37,724 bases of DNA, from positions 1 through 37,724 of the forward strand of contig JAEUQO010000193.1 in the NCBI GenBank assembly GCA_016789605.1, read 5' to 3'. Both the position numbers and the translations under genes were made by a program. Shown here one piece after another: positions 18,133-27,502 of this stretch (within the stretch, counting starts at the first letter, position 1; each line of letters opens with the position of its first letter). Source of the DNA: Acidobacteriota bacterium. Its GTDB lineage: Bacteria; Acidobacteriota; Blastocatellia; RBC074. The notes under the pieces were generated by a model. It ran no database searches and was not told the origin of the DNA. It worked only from the letters and a program-made list of their open reading frames with translations.

Positions 18133-18534
18133 GTTCTTAACCTCCAAAAGTTAAAGTGAACGGTTTTGTATGACTCCACTAGGGAGCGTGTCGTCTGTCG
18201 TTTGGCAGGACTCAGACAGGACACTGAAACGTTGCGAGAGAGACAAAATCAAAGCGCCTCAATGGCAGATTGAAAATTCGCCAGCGATTTTGTCTGCGTC
18301 AAAAACGCGAGCGGAGCTTAGGTTTTTTGTCCCGGGAAATCTTGAATTGTTCAATGAATAAAGGCTGAAGTTTTGTTGAACGAGGAGAAGATGTTTGTTT
18401 TTCAACGTTTAGCGTTGTTGAAGGTTGGTATTTTTACGATTGTGGGGCTGGAAAAGCCGAAGATGGAGCGGCTTTGGTGGAAAATGAATAAAACTTCCAT
18501 CTCCGGCTTAGAGGTGCTTCAGCTCTCTTTCAGC
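18133..18534. other. AT-rich intergenic region between CoA-transferase and crystallin-like genes
   Basis: These 402 bases hold the ribosome site and promoter of the crystallin-like gene near 18133-18220 and a terminator-like hairpin near 18452-18510. The composition is more AT-rich than in the flanking genes. A + frame from 18391 has a good GAGGAG site but runs antisense into the CoA-transferase and resembles nothing known, so no gene is called. Confidence 0.5.
18452..18510 (-). terminator. Possible terminator of the CoA-transferase gene
   Basis: On the minus strand AAGCCGGAGATGGAAG is followed about 28 bases later by its near-complement CTCCATCTTCGGCTT and a short TTTT run. The stem has two mismatches and the loop is long, so strength is uncertain. 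It starts 25 bases after the stop codon. Confidence 0.4.
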
Positions 18535-19716
18535 TCAAAGTTTGCCGACGACCTTTCCGTTTACGAGCTCGGTGATGGCAGTTTCATCGTATCCAAGCTC
18601 GGTCAAAATCGCTTCGGTGTGTTCACCAAGCTGAGGCGGGGGAGTCTGGATGAGTCCGGGCGTCGCTGACAGTTTTACGGTCGGAGCAATCTGTTTCAAT
18701 TTGCCCAGGGTTGGATGTTCGATTTCGGCGATCAGGCCGCGATGCACTACTTGGGGATCGTTGATCATTTCGTCCAGATCATTAATGAGCGCGACGCAGG
18801 TATCTACCTGTTCAAATGCGGCCAGCCATTCAGCCGCAGTCCGCGTCAGGAAAATTGCGCGCAAGGTGGCAATCATTTCTTCCTGTGCGCTTTCGCGATA
18901 GCACTGCGGAATGAAATCTTCGCGGCCAAACACGCGGCAGGCATTTTCCCAAAATTTTGCTTCCAGGGCGCTCAACGTCAGATAGCGCCCGTCTTTGGTC
19001 TCATAAATTTGATAACAGGCGTATCGGCCAGACAGGCCTTCGTCGCCACGACGGGGTTGCGTTCCGCTGGCGAGAAATGAAGCGAAGGGGATGTACATCA
19101 GCGCCAGCGACCCGTCCATCATTGAAACGTCCACCATTTGTCCGAAGCCGGTTTGGTTACGTGCCTGTAGCGCCAGCAAAATGCCGATGACGGCGTGCAA
19201 ACTGCCGCCGGCCAAATCCGCCAGCTGCACGCCCGACAAAACTGGCGGGCCGTCTTTGGGGCCGTTGACGCTCAGCAAACCGGCGGTGCTCAGATAATTG
19301 GCGTCGTGTCCTGCCTTGAGCCGATATGGGCCGTCCTGGCCGTAGCCGGTCAACGCGCAATAAATCAGTTTGGGGTTGGCTGCGTGCAACGCATCGTAAC
19401 CGATGCCCAGCCGATCCATTACGCCGGGACGAAAGCCTTCGATCACGACATCGGCGCTGTCCGCCAGTTTCATGAAAATGTCACGTCCGGCAGGCGCTTT
19501 GAGGTTGATGGCAATGCTGCGTTTGTTGCGGTTGGTTGCCAGAAAGTACCCACTGGGTTGCTGGATGCCTGCCCGCGAATATCGCGCCGGATCGCCGAGG
19601 CCAGGCTCTTCGATTTTAATGATTTCGGCGCCGAAATCGCCCAGCATCATCGTGGCGACAGCGCCCGGCAACAAGCGCGTCAGGTCAAGTATCTTGATTC
19701 CGTCAAGTGGTCGCAT
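18535..19716 (-). CDS. CaiB/BaiF (family III) CoA-transferase or acyl-CoA racemase-like protein
   Basis: A 393-residue class III CoA-transferase-fold protein. The N-terminus RPLDGIKILDLTRLLPGAVATMMLGDFGAEIIKIEEP is the family hallmark. The CoA-binding region contains NRNKRSIAINLKAPAGRD, and the catalytic Asp is expected in DVSMMDGSLAL. Related enzymes move CoA between carboxylic acids or epimerise alpha-methylacyl-CoA. The TRLLPGAVATMMLGD form and the length near 390 lean toward the alpha-methylacyl-CoA racemase branch, but this is not certain. ATG 19716 has no clear Shine-Dalgarno sequence. The gene stands alone, divergent from the epimerase gene. Confidence 0.9.
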   Translation of the reverse strand: MRPLDGIKILDLTRLLPGAVATMMLGDFGAEIIKIEEPGLGDPARYSRAGIQQPSGYFLATNRNKRSIAINLKAPAGRDIFMKLADSADVVIEGFRPGVMDRLGIGYDALHAANPKLIYCALTGYGQDGPYRLKAGHDANYLSTAGLLSVNGPKDGPPVLSGVQLADLAGGSLHAVIGILLALQARNQTGFGQMVDVSMMDGSLALMYIPFASFLASGTQPRRGDEGLSGRYACYQIYETKDGRYLTLSALEAKFWENACRVFGREDFIPQCYRESAQEEMIATLRAIFLTRTAAEWLAAFEQVDTCVALINDLDEMINDPQVVHRGLIAEIEHPTLGKLKQIAPTVKLSATPGLIQTPPPQLGEHTEAILTELGYDETAITELVNGKVVGKL

Positions 19717-19883
19717 ATGAAGTTTGTTTAGTTGTTGTGAATTGACGTGATGGTGAAAATGCCGCGACAGTCTAACGCGACGCTTCTTACATTGGTATGG
19801 TTCGCAAACAGATTTCTGGCGTGATGAAAGTTCCGGCGGTCTATGCTCCCTTCTCGCGCGCTCGTGTGATATAAGGTCGCGCT

Positions 19884-20849
19884 ATGAACAAACGACGTTT
19901 TCTGGTCACGGGCGGAGCCGGTTTTATTGGAAGTCATTTGGTGGATCGGTTGCTGGCTCTGCAGGCTGCGCGAGTCGTGGTGCTGGACAATTTTGATGAG
20001 TTCTACAATCCGCAAATTAAACGCGCCAACATCGAAAAACACCTGAAACATCCGGCCTATCGCCTGGTCGAAGCTGATTTGCGCGATCACAAAGCGCTCA
20101 AACAACTTTTTGCCGACGAAGTGCTCGATACGATCGTTCATCTGGGCGCGAAGGCGGGCGTACGGCCTTCGGTGGTGGACCCGCGCACCTATCAGGACGT
20201 CAATATCGCCGGAACGATGAACCTGCTCGATCTGGCCGAACGCAACGGCATCAAACGGTTTATCTTTGGTTCTTCCAGTTCGGTGTATGGTCCGGCAGCC
20301 ACGCCGCCTTTTCGTGAAGACGCGCCGCTTGCACCGATTTCGCCGTATGCTGCAACGAAAGCCGCCGGCGAATTGCTGGCGCACACCTATAGCCATCTAT
20401 ATGGCATGCAGATTGTTTGCCTGCGATTTTTTACGGTGTATGGCGCACGGCAGCGCCCGGATTTGGCGATTCACAAATTCGCGCGGTTGATCGCCAGCCA
20501 GCGTCCCATTCCCGTGTATGGAGACGGCAGCGCCGAACGCGACTTCACGTATATTGATGACATCCTGCAAGGCGTGCTCGCGGCGGTGGATTACGACGCG
20601 ACGCCGTTTGAAGTGATCAATCTGGGCGAATCGCAGACCATCACCGTCAAACGGATGATCGAATTGCTGGAAGATGCGCTTGGCCAAAAAGCGGTCATTG
20701 ATTGGCAACCGGCGCAGGCTGGGGACATGCCGCGCACCCACGCCGACATCAGCAAAGCGCAACGCTTGTTGAATTACCAACCCCGTACGCCGATTGAGAC
20801 GGGCATACGCAAATTTGCCGAGTGGTTCAAGGCCGGAGCCAGGTCCTAA
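19884..20849 (+). CDS. NAD-dependent nucleotide-sugar epimerase (UDP-glucuronate/UDP-glucose 4-epimerase-like)
   Basis: A 321-residue extended short-chain dehydrogenase. The NAD motif is [12 protein letters not shown] near the N-terminus, followed by [19 protein letters not shown], a spacing typical of UDP-glucuronate 4-epimerases. The active site comprises FGSSSSVYG and the SPYAATK Tyr-x-x-x-Lys pair. [19 protein letters not shown] is the usual substrate-binding stretch of this branch, and [15 protein letters not shown] follows. It acts in the cytoplasm and supplies sugars for surface polysaccharide. mutM begins 3 bases after the stop, so the two are cotranscribed. The exact sugar is not proven by sequence; an O-antigen ligase-like gene is present at 34982. 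Confidence 0.93.
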   Translation: MNKRRFLVTGGAGFIGSHLVDRLLALQAARVVVLDNFDEFYNPQIKRANIEKHLKHPAYRLVEADLRDHKALKQLFADEVLDTIVHLGAKAGVRPSVVDPRTYQDVNIAGTMNLLDLAERNGIKRFIFGSSSSVYGPAATPPFREDAPLAPISPYAATKAAGELLAHTYSHLYGMQIVCLRFFTVYGARQRPDLAIHKFARLIASQRPIPVYGDGSAERDFTYIDDILQGVLAAVDYDATPFEVINLGESQTITVKRMIELLEDALGQKAVIDWQPAQAGDMPRTHADISKAQRLLNYQPRTPIETGIRKFAEWFKAGARS

Positions 20850-20852
20850 CAC

Positions 20853-21686
20853 ATGCCCGAATTGCCCGAAGTCGAAATGGTCGCCCGCCATTTGCGCGCG
20901 TTGCTGGCTGGCAAAACTGTGCGCAAAGCCCAATTGTTACAACCGGGCATTGCGCCCGAACATCCACCACGCCAGTTTGCCCAGTGGTTACGCGGCGCAC
21001 GCGTCGAAACCGTCGCCCGGCGCGGAAAACACATTCTCACGCATCTGTCGAACGGCCGCACCTTGCTGACGCATTTGCGCATGACGGGCAGATTTTTGTA
21101 CGTGGCGGCGGAGGCCGAGTTAGAGCCACACACGCACGCCGTATTTTGGCTGGATGACGGGCAAAAATTGCTCTACTCAGATGTGCGTCGTTTCGGGCGG
21201 TTGCAGATTGTGAAAACCGCTGAACTGGACGAAACCAAGGCCTTGCGCCAGCTTGCGCCAGAACCGTTTGACCCGGCCTTTACCCCGGAATATCTGTTCC
21301 GGGCGCTCAAACGCAGCCGCCAACCCATCAAACTGTTTTTATTGGATCAAACGCGAGTGGTGGGCTTGGGCAACATTTACGCCGCCGAAGCGCTGCATCG
21401 CGCCGGGATCAATCCGCAATTGCCTGCACAACAACTGTCGCGCCCACGCACCGACCGCTTGCACACCGAAATTGTCGCCGTACTCAATGACGCCATCGCC
21501 TACGAAAGCACCCTGAATACCGATCCGCGCGACCTAGATGCCAGCTATACCGGCGGAACCTATGAATCCCTGACGCGCGTGTATGACCGTGCGGGGCAGC
21601 CGTGCCTGACTTGCGGCACGCTGGTTCGCCGCTTCACACAAGGCGCACGTTCCACGTATTATTGCCCACGTTGTCAGCGCCGGTAG
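20853..21686 (+). CDS. mutM: Formamidopyrimidine-DNA glycosylase (Fpg/MutM)
   Basis: A 277-residue DNA repair enzyme that removes 8-oxoguanine and formamidopyrimidines and nicks the abasic site. After removal of Met, Pro2 is the nucleophile in PELPEVEMVARHL. The catalytic Lys is in RRGKHIL. The helix-two-turn-helix contains LDQTRVVGLGNIYAAEALHRAGI. The C-terminal zinc finger has CLTCG and YYCPRCQ. All key residues expected for Fpg are present, and the length is normal. The start follows the epimerase stop by 3 bases; the ribosome site is inside the end of that gene. There is no functional link to the cell-wall genes downstream other than shared direction. Confidence 0.96.
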   Translation: MPELPEVEMVARHLRALLAGKTVRKAQLLQPGIAPEHPPRQFAQWLRGARVETVARRGKHILTHLSNGRTLLTHLRMTGRFLYVAAEAELEPHTHAVFWLDDGQKLLYSDVRRFGRLQIVKTAELDETKALRQLAPEPFDPAFTPEYLFRALKRSRQPIKLFLLDQTRVVGLGNIYAAEALHRAGINPQLPAQQLSRPRTDRLHTEIVAVLNDAIAYESTLNTDPRDLDASYTGGTYESLTRVYDRAGQPCLTCGTLVRRFTQGARSTYYCPRCQRR

Positions 21687-21809
21687 TTGAACTCAGATTC
21701 GTAATCCAGCGTATTGGTCTTCGCTTACGGCGACAGAAAGCAGCGGACGGCATTCGTTTGCGCCAGGTGAATGCCCCGCCTTTGCCACGTCGCCTTATGC
21801 CAGGCAACT

Positions 21810-23474
21810 ATGAAAAATCGCCCTTCGACTCATTTCCTGCTGTTATTTTTGTTGGTGATCCTGAATGCGCTCGCCTATTTCGCGATTTATCGCGCCGGTG
21901 TCGGGCGTGGGTTTGCGCCTTCGCTGTTGCTGGCAGCGCGCGATTTGTTGCTGTTTCTGCCAGTGCTGGCGCTGTTTGTCTGGCTGGTGAAGACGCAAAA
22001 ATTCGCGGGCGATCTGACCATGCTGACGGCGGCGCTGTTGCTGTTTAGCGTGGGAATGGTCGCGCAATATCGCGTGTTTACCGATCCCGAATACAGCGCG
22101 CGGGGAAGGGCGGAAATCAACAAGGCGCGCGCCCTAAAAGCGACCTCGCTTCAAATACGCGCAGCCAATCAGCATTACGACGCAGACAAAAAGCGCGCCC
22201 TGTTCGGTGATCCGAACTTTCAAGCGCCGGTGAACGCTAACAATGCCGCCACTGAAGAAGAACGCTATTGGACGCTCAGCCGCGTCACGACATCGTTTTC
22301 CACCATCATTCCCTTGCTGGCGCTGGCAGGCTGTGCACTGGCTTTCGCGCTGGCAAAACGGGACGATGTTTTGTTGTGGCTACAACGATCCAGCTTTTTC
22401 ATTGGGTTAGTGACGACGGTGCCGTTCATTTTGATCGCCGTCTTTCTGTCACAATTCGGCAAATCGTTGGGCAACACCACGCCCTGGGAACCGGTGAAAA
22501 TCACCTTTCTGGTCAGTTACGCAGGCATTCTGGCTGCCAATTACAAAAACCTCTCGCGCACGAATTGGGGCTTGCCGCAATGGCGTTTTTTGCTGCCCTT
22601 CAGTTTGATCGCGCTGCTGCCCATCATCCCGTTCTTTTTGTTACAGGATTTCGGGCAAATGTTGGTCTTTTTCGGCGCGTACGTGACGTTGTATGTCGTG
22701 GCCGTGCGCCGTTTGCCCCAAGTCGTGATGGCCGTCGTGCTGATTGCGGTTTTGTTTGGCGCTTCGTTGCTGGCGGCAGGCGTTTACAACACCGTGCAGA
22801 GCATCTGGCGTGGCGGCGAACAGGTTTCGGTGTTTGCCCGCTTGAAAGGCATTCTCATTGAAGGCGTTCCCGATCGCGTTGAGCAACGGGTGTATTTGTG
22901 GCAACACGGCGGTTTGCCGCCCGACCCCGAGGCGTATTCGTGGTGGGCGAAACGCGTTGGCGCATTGCGTACGGACGGGCGTCCGCTGGAAGGAAACGTC
23001 AACGAAGAGATGTGGTATAACTCTTACGCTTATCAGCCGTCGCAAGCCTTATTTGGCGTGAGCGATGGCCGGTTGTTGGGGACAGGGTTGGGACGAGGGT
23101 ATCCCGAAAGCATTCCGATTGCAGATTCGGATTACATTTACGCGGTCATTGCCGAAGAAATGGGCATTGTGGGCGGAGCCATCATCATGGCGGCCATCAT
23201 CTTGATTATGGTGGCTGGCATGCGCACCGCCATCGAAGCCACCGATATGTTCACCAAATTGCTGGCGGCGGGCATTACCGCATTGTTGGGTGTGCAGGCG
23301 CTGGTCAACATCGGCGGCGTGTTGCGCATGTTGCCGATGACCGGCATTACCTTGCCGTATGTCAGTCACGGCGGCTGGTCATTGATCACCTGTTTTACGA
23401 TGTTGGGCATTTTGCTGGCCATTTCGCACCGCAACAACCGCGAGCTCAATCTGCGTTCTCCCAAGTCGGCGTAA
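21810..23474 (+). CDS. SEDS-family peptidoglycan glycosyltransferase (FtsW/RodA-like)
   Basis: A 554-residue polytopic membrane protein, longer than the usual 370-480. Helices begin at [19 protein letters not shown]. Conserved SEDS segments are seen in the second half: [68 protein letters not shown], and [23 protein letters not shown]. It polymerises lipid II and works with a class B PBP. Two insertions are notable: about 70 residues after an early helix ([11 protein letters not shown] to EEERYWTLS) and a long outer loop ([15 protein letters not shown] to NEEMWYNSY). ATG 21810 begins a membrane-protein-like N-terminus; the frame also opens at 21771. It heads a run of phosphatase, kinases and FHA genes. 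Confidence 0.92.
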   Translation: MKNRPSTHFLLLFLLVILNALAYFAIYRAGVGRGFAPSLLLAARDLLLFLPVLALFVWLVKTQKFAGDLTMLTAALLLFSVGMVAQYRVFTDPEYSARGRAEINKARALKATSLQIRAANQHYDADKKRALFGDPNFQAPVNANNAATEEERYWTLSRVTTSFSTIIPLLALAGCALAFALAKRDDVLLWLQRSSFFIGLVTTVPFILIAVFLSQFGKSLGNTTPWEPVKITFLVSYAGILAANYKNLSRTNWGLPQWRFLLPFSLIALLPIIPFFLLQDFGQMLVFFGAYVTLYVVAVRRLPQVVMAVVLIAVLFGASLLAAGVYNTVQSIWRGGEQVSVFARLKGILIEGVPDRVEQRVYLWQHGGLPPDPEAYSWWAKRVGALRTDGRPLEGNVNEEMWYNSYAYQPSQALFGVSDGRLLGTGLGRGYPESIPIADSDYIYAVIAEEMGIVGGAIIMAAIILIMVAGMRTAIEATDMFTKLLAAGITALLGVQALVNIGGVLRMLPMTGITLPYVSHGGWSLITCFTMLGILLAISHRNNRELNLRSPKSA

Positions 23475-23598
23475 GCAACGCCCCAGAGTTTATGTGTCAA
23501 CAAGGCATTTAACTGTGCTGTCAATGATGCCGTCAGCGCGCCCCAAACGACGGCCAGACGAGAGCTGGAAAGTGTGATTCTCCCCTGGAAACGAAGCG

Positions 23599-25362
23599 AT
23601 GGACATTACACACGGAAGCGTGACCGACAAAGGGCTGAACCCGAAACGCCCGCATAACGAAGACAACCTGTTGCTGTTACCGGGGCGCGGTTTGTTTCTG
23701 GTGGCGGATGGCGTCGGCGGACGGCGCGGCGGAGAAGTCGCCAGCCAGGCCGTCGTGGATATTTTTACCGAAGCCTTTCGCGGCGTTGTGCGCGGCGATG
23801 TGCAAGCGATCATTTCCACCACCATCAAAGCCGCCAACACGATGATCTTTCGCCGTTCGAGCGAAGACGCCGATGTGGATGGCATGGCGACCACACTGGC
23901 GTTGCTCTTTCTGGACGAAGAGCGGCAACGCGCCGTGGTCGCACACGTTGGTGACAGTCGCGTGTATTTGCTGGACGGCCCCAAACTGGAACTGTTGACC
24001 GAAGATCACAGCGAAGCGACCGCCGCCGTGCGCGCGGGCATGCTCAATCCGGCAGACGTCAACAGCTATGCCCGGCGCAATGTCATCAATCGCGCGCTGG
24101 GCGCCGAAGACGATGTCGAAGCCGATTTTCGCGAAGTGCCGTTGCGTCCGTTGCAACGCTTTTTGTTGTGCAGCGACGGCATCACGCATCACGTGACGGA
24201 TTTCGAGATTGAAGGATTGCTGCTCAGCCGCCGCACACCGCAACAGCTCTGTGACCGCTTAAAACAGCTTTGTTACAGCCGCGGCGCAGAAGACAACCTG
24301 ACCGCCGTTATCGTTGATATCAGCAAGCACGATTATCTGGATTTGGAACCAGAGCCGTCGCCCGCCATTTCTGAAGAGCCGACCGTACAGGTTCCCAGAC
24401 CGTCTTCGATCGTCGTTGATTTGCAATCGCGCACGGGGCCGTTGACGCCAGACACCAGCGACGCCGACTTGCCCGGCGACGAAGACGAGGTCTTTGAACC
24501 TGCGCCGACCAAACAAGCCACGCGTCCACGTCCCAGCAAGTCCGCCAATCCGGCTGATACCGATGTGCCTGACCTTGCACGCGAAACGGAGCCAGAGAGC
24601 GAAACGACGTTGAGCCGTGTTCGCTCGCTGATGACCAAAGCGATCTTGTTCGGTGTCATTGCACTGGGCGTGCTGGTGCTGGATATCGTGCTGGGCGATC
24701 CGCTTTCCGGACGGTTGCGCAAAACCTTGCGCGGACGGCAAATTGCGCAAACGCCGATTTACGACCGTCACCCGGAAGATTCAGACGTCGCGGAAATCTA
24801 CGAACCCTTTTACAACAAACAGGCTACGCCCGAAGTCACGCGCAAACAGTTAATGGTTTTGGCCAAACGCTACGAAGACGCACTGGCCACCAATGCGGAA
24901 GACGCTGCCGCCAAGAACAAATTGATGGAAGTGTATTTCTGGTTGGGCCGTGTGCAATACGCCGATGCGCGTTATGACGAATTGAACCGGGCGGACGAAA
25001 AGCAATTCGCCGACAAATATTCCGAAGCGGCCAAGACGTTTGAGCGCGCCAAAAAGCTTGGACTTCAGTCTACCGATTTGAGCGTGTATCTGGCGGCGGC
25101 GTATTTGAAAAGCCACGGCATCATTGGCGTCACCAGCGCGGGCGAAAATTTGTGGCCGTTGGTTGAATCGCCTGCGACAGCGCCGAAAGCGACCGCGCCA
25201 ACGCCAGCGATTTCGCCCGCTGTCTCGCCCACGGTTACGCCGACTGCAACACCTGCGGCGGCAGCAGCGCCTGTAGCGAAACCAACAGCAAAACCCGCGC
25301 GCGCGGCAGCGGCCAAATCCGCGTTGATCAAAGGAAAAGGCAAAACGGCCAAGAGAAGGTAG
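23599..25362 (+). CDS. PP2C-type Ser/Thr protein phosphatase, membrane-anchored (PstP-like)
   Basis: A 587-residue protein. The PP2C domain covers about 1-240 with the metal-binding motifs: HNEDN (20-23), VADGVGG (Asp37), HVGDSRVYLL, LCSDGITHHVTD (Asp193) and EDNLTAVIVD (Asp232). A linker of about 100 residues, rich in Pro, Asp and Thr, contains EEPTVQVPR (Thr262) and IVVDL (271-275), motifs shared with neighbouring kinases. A membrane helix lies at about 348-370 (AILFGVIALGVLVLDIVL). The outer part is helical and TPR-like (KLMEVYFWLGRVQYADARYDEL), followed by a Pro/Ala/Thr tail ending in a Lys/Arg cluster. It should reverse phosphorylation by the two kinases downstream. The order SEDS-PP2C-kinase mirrors actinobacterial rodA/pstP/pknB. 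Confidence 0.94.
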   Translation: MDITHGSVTDKGLNPKRPHNEDNLLLLPGRGLFLVADGVGGRRGGEVASQAVVDIFTEAFRGVVRGDVQAIISTTIKAANTMIFRRSSEDADVDGMATTLALLFLDEERQRAVVAHVGDSRVYLLDGPKLELLTEDHSEATAAVRAGMLNPADVNSYARRNVINRALGAEDDVEADFREVPLRPLQRFLLCSDGITHHVTDFEIEGLLLSRRTPQQLCDRLKQLCYSRGAEDNLTAVIVDISKHDYLDLEPEPSPAISEEPTVQVPRPSSIVVDLQSRTGPLTPDTSDADLPGDEDEVFEPAPTKQATRPRPSKSANPADTDVPDLARETEPESETTLSRVRSLMTKAILFGVIALGVLVLDIVLGDPLSGRLRKTLRGRQIAQTPIYDRHPEDSDVAEIYEPFYNKQATPEVTRKQLMVLAKRYEDALATNAEDAAAKNKLMEVYFWLGRVQYADARYDELNRADEKQFADKYSEAAKTFERAKKLGLQSTDLSVYLAAAYLKSHGIIGVTSAGENLWPLVESPATAPKATAPTPAISPAVSPTVTPTATPAAAAAPVAKPTAKPARAAAAKSALIKGKGKTAKRR

Positions 25363-25411
25363 CTTCTGGTGGCAGAGTTCGCCCCAGACTCTTTCTCACG
25401 CATACGAAGCT

Positions 25412-27493
25412 ATGCCGGAACTGAATCTTTATCGCACATTGCTGGCCGAGCGTTATGCCATTCAGCGGCGGCTGAATCGTGGCAAGTATGCCGAACTGTT
25501 TTTGGCGGAAGACCGTGTGCATCAGCGCGCCGTGGTGATCAAAGCGCTCAATCCGGATTTGGAAGAGACCGTGGATGCCGAGCTTGAGCGCAAACTGATC
25601 GAAAATTTCGCCAACGAAGCGCATTTGCTCGATCTGGTGCGACATCCGCACATCATCCAGCGGCTGGATGCAGGCACTGCGTTGGACCGCGACAACACCG
25701 GATTCAACTATCTTGTGCTGGAGTACATGGTCGGCGGCGATTTGCTGAAACATTGCCAGGAACATTATCCGGGCAGCGCTATGCCGCTGGGACTGGCGCT
25801 GCTGTATAGCAAACAGGCTTGCGAAGCGCTGGCCTACGCTCATAGCCGGGGCGTGATTCACCGCGACCTGAAACCGAATAACCTGCTGCTCAGCGCCGAT
25901 GCGCGCGTGCTGAAAGTCGCCGATTTCGGCGTCGCCAAATTGGCGGCTATCGCCGAACTTGACGATGAAATGACGCGCGTTGGTTCGCCGATTTACGCAC
26001 CGCCTGAACACCATCCCGACAATTACGAATCCAGTGACGAAGACCTGACGCCGTCTGCCGACGTCTATTCACTGGCCAAAACGTTTTACACCGTGATTGC
26101 CGGAGAACCGCCGCGCCAGTTTCGCCGCAAACCGATCACGGCGCTGCCGCCTGCCTTGAGTGCGCAAGCCTGGTCTAAAGACCTGCTCGACATTTTGCGC
26201 TGCGCGACCGATGACAAGGTCGAAAACCGCTATCAAGGCATGTCGGAATTTTGGGATGAATTGTCTTCGCTCAGCGCGACGCGTCCGCTGGCTGATCTGG
26301 TAACGGATGATGACAAGACGCTGGTCAAATCCAAATTACGCGTGCAACCGGCGAATTTACCTGCGGCGGCGCGCCAACCGCAGTTCCGGTCGTTTCGTGT
26401 GACGCGTCAGCAAACGGTGCGCCGCAATCCCATCGTCGTGGATTTGTCGCCGCCGAAGCCTGCGCCACCACCACCGATGTTTGCCGAGTTGCAGCAAAAA
26501 ACGGTGCCGCCGACCGCGCCATTTACGGAACCTTTGAATACGACCGCGCTGCCCGGACAACCAGCGCCACCCGTGCCGGTGACGCAGCGTTCACAAGCGC
26601 CGCCGACTTTGCCGCAAACAGCCAAACGGACTGCGCCGCAAACGCCGCCGATTGCCGCCGCCAAACCGCGCAAAAAGGGAAGCGTGATTGGCTGGATTTT
26701 GTTGCTGGTGTTGATCGGCGTGTTGGGCGGTGGCGGCTATCTGGCCTATAAGCGATATGTCAACGGACCTATCAGCGAACTCGAAGCCTTGTTGGCGCTC
26801 AACGTTCGCGAAGGCACCGACGCAGGCAAGTTCGATTCCATCGGCATCATTGAAAAAGGTTCGCGGCATCAATTGCTCGAGAGTCAGGGCAACTGGCGCA
26901 AAGTCGCCGTCAGCGATTGGAGCGCCGACACCAAGGCGCTGCGTGCCGCCAATCAGGGATTGATTCAAATTTGCCCCGGTTGTTTAAGCGTTGAAGTGTT
27001 GACGTCGCACGCGCCTGTACGCGACACCGTTGGCGCAAAAGCGGTTGTGGTTGGCGCTGTGCCGCAAAATTCGGTGCATTCGGTGTTGAGCGCGCGCGCC
27101 GGTTGGGTGCGGATACAAGTCGGACAATGGAGCGACGATATTTCTTCCGGGGTTCCGCGTACGGCCACCAGTGATCAGGTTTGGGTGCCGCTCGGCAAAG
27201 ACAATCTGCGGCTGATTGTGAATGCCGAACCCGCGAAAATTTATTTGCCGATGTTCGGCAAATTCGTACGGTTAGGAGCCGTGGCGCGTGGCACGGTGCA
27301 CAGATTGTTGGAACCAAAAGCGGGGCGTATCAGTTTGGGGAAAGAGAGCGACCCGAAATTGCTCGACGATTGGCTGCCCATCGAAGTCAGTCAGTGGCAG
27401 TCAGGCTTTCCTCGTATTGGCGATTTGAAAGAAGGCTGGATCAGCGGCGAACTCGACAAAAACGTCAAAGTCGCCAAGCGCAAGTGGTGGTAA
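25412..27493 (+). CDS. Membrane Ser/Thr protein kinase with three SH3b-like outer repeats
   Basis: A 693-residue protein. Kinase domain about 10-285: loop LNRGKYAELFLAED (first Gly of G-x-G missing), Lys44, catalytic Asp152 (IHRDLKPNN), Asp171 of DFG, and YAPPEH in place of APE. Later come DDDKT303LVKSK and a Pro-rich linker with IVVDL (341-345). A membrane helix lies about 424-446 (SVIGWILLLVLIGVLGGG). The outer part has three similar units, each with a His-x-x-Leu and a following W-x-x-[IV]-x-V-x-x-W pattern (RHQLLESQGNWRKVAVSDW; VHSVLSARAGWVRIQVGQW; VHRLLEP then WLPIEVSQW). These look like SH3b domains, which in bacteria often bind peptidoglycan. It ends in KRKWW. It begins 49 bases after the phosphatase gene and 9 bases before its paralogue. 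Confidence 0.93.
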   Translation: MPELNLYRTLLAERYAIQRRLNRGKYAELFLAEDRVHQRAVVIKALNPDLEETVDAELERKLIENFANEAHLLDLVRHPHIIQRLDAGTALDRDNTGFNYLVLEYMVGGDLLKHCQEHYPGSAMPLGLALLYSKQACEALAYAHSRGVIHRDLKPNNLLLSADARVLKVADFGVAKLAAIAELDDEMTRVGSPIYAPPEHHPDNYESSDEDLTPSADVYSLAKTFYTVIAGEPPRQFRRKPITALPPALSAQAWSKDLLDILRCATDDKVENRYQGMSEFWDELSSLSATRPLADLVTDDDKTLVKSKLRVQPANLPAAARQPQFRSFRVTRQQTVRRNPIVVDLSPPKPAPPPPMFAELQQKTVPPTAPFTEPLNTTALPGQPAPPVPVTQRSQAPPTLPQTAKRTAPQTPPIAAAKPRKKGSVIGWILLLVLIGVLGGGGYLAYKRYVNGPISELEALLALNVREGTDAGKFDSIGIIEKGSRHQLLESQGNWRKVAVSDWSADTKALRAANQGLIQICPGCLSVEVLTSHAPVRDTVGAKAVVVGAVPQNSVHSVLSARAGWVRIQVGQWSDDISSGVPRTATSDQVWVPLGKDNLRLIVNAEPAKIYLPMFGKFVRLGAVARGTVHRLLEPKAGRISLGKESDPKLLDDWLPIEVSQWQSGFPRIGDLKEGWISGELDKNVKVAKRKWW

Positions 27494-27502
27494 AGCGTTT
27501 CT

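Noticed and set aside
18391..18669. Possible small plus-strand gene with good GAGGAG site
   Set aside because: About half of it lies antisense to the CoA-transferase C-terminus and it resembles no known family; the AT-rich start region more likely holds a terminator.
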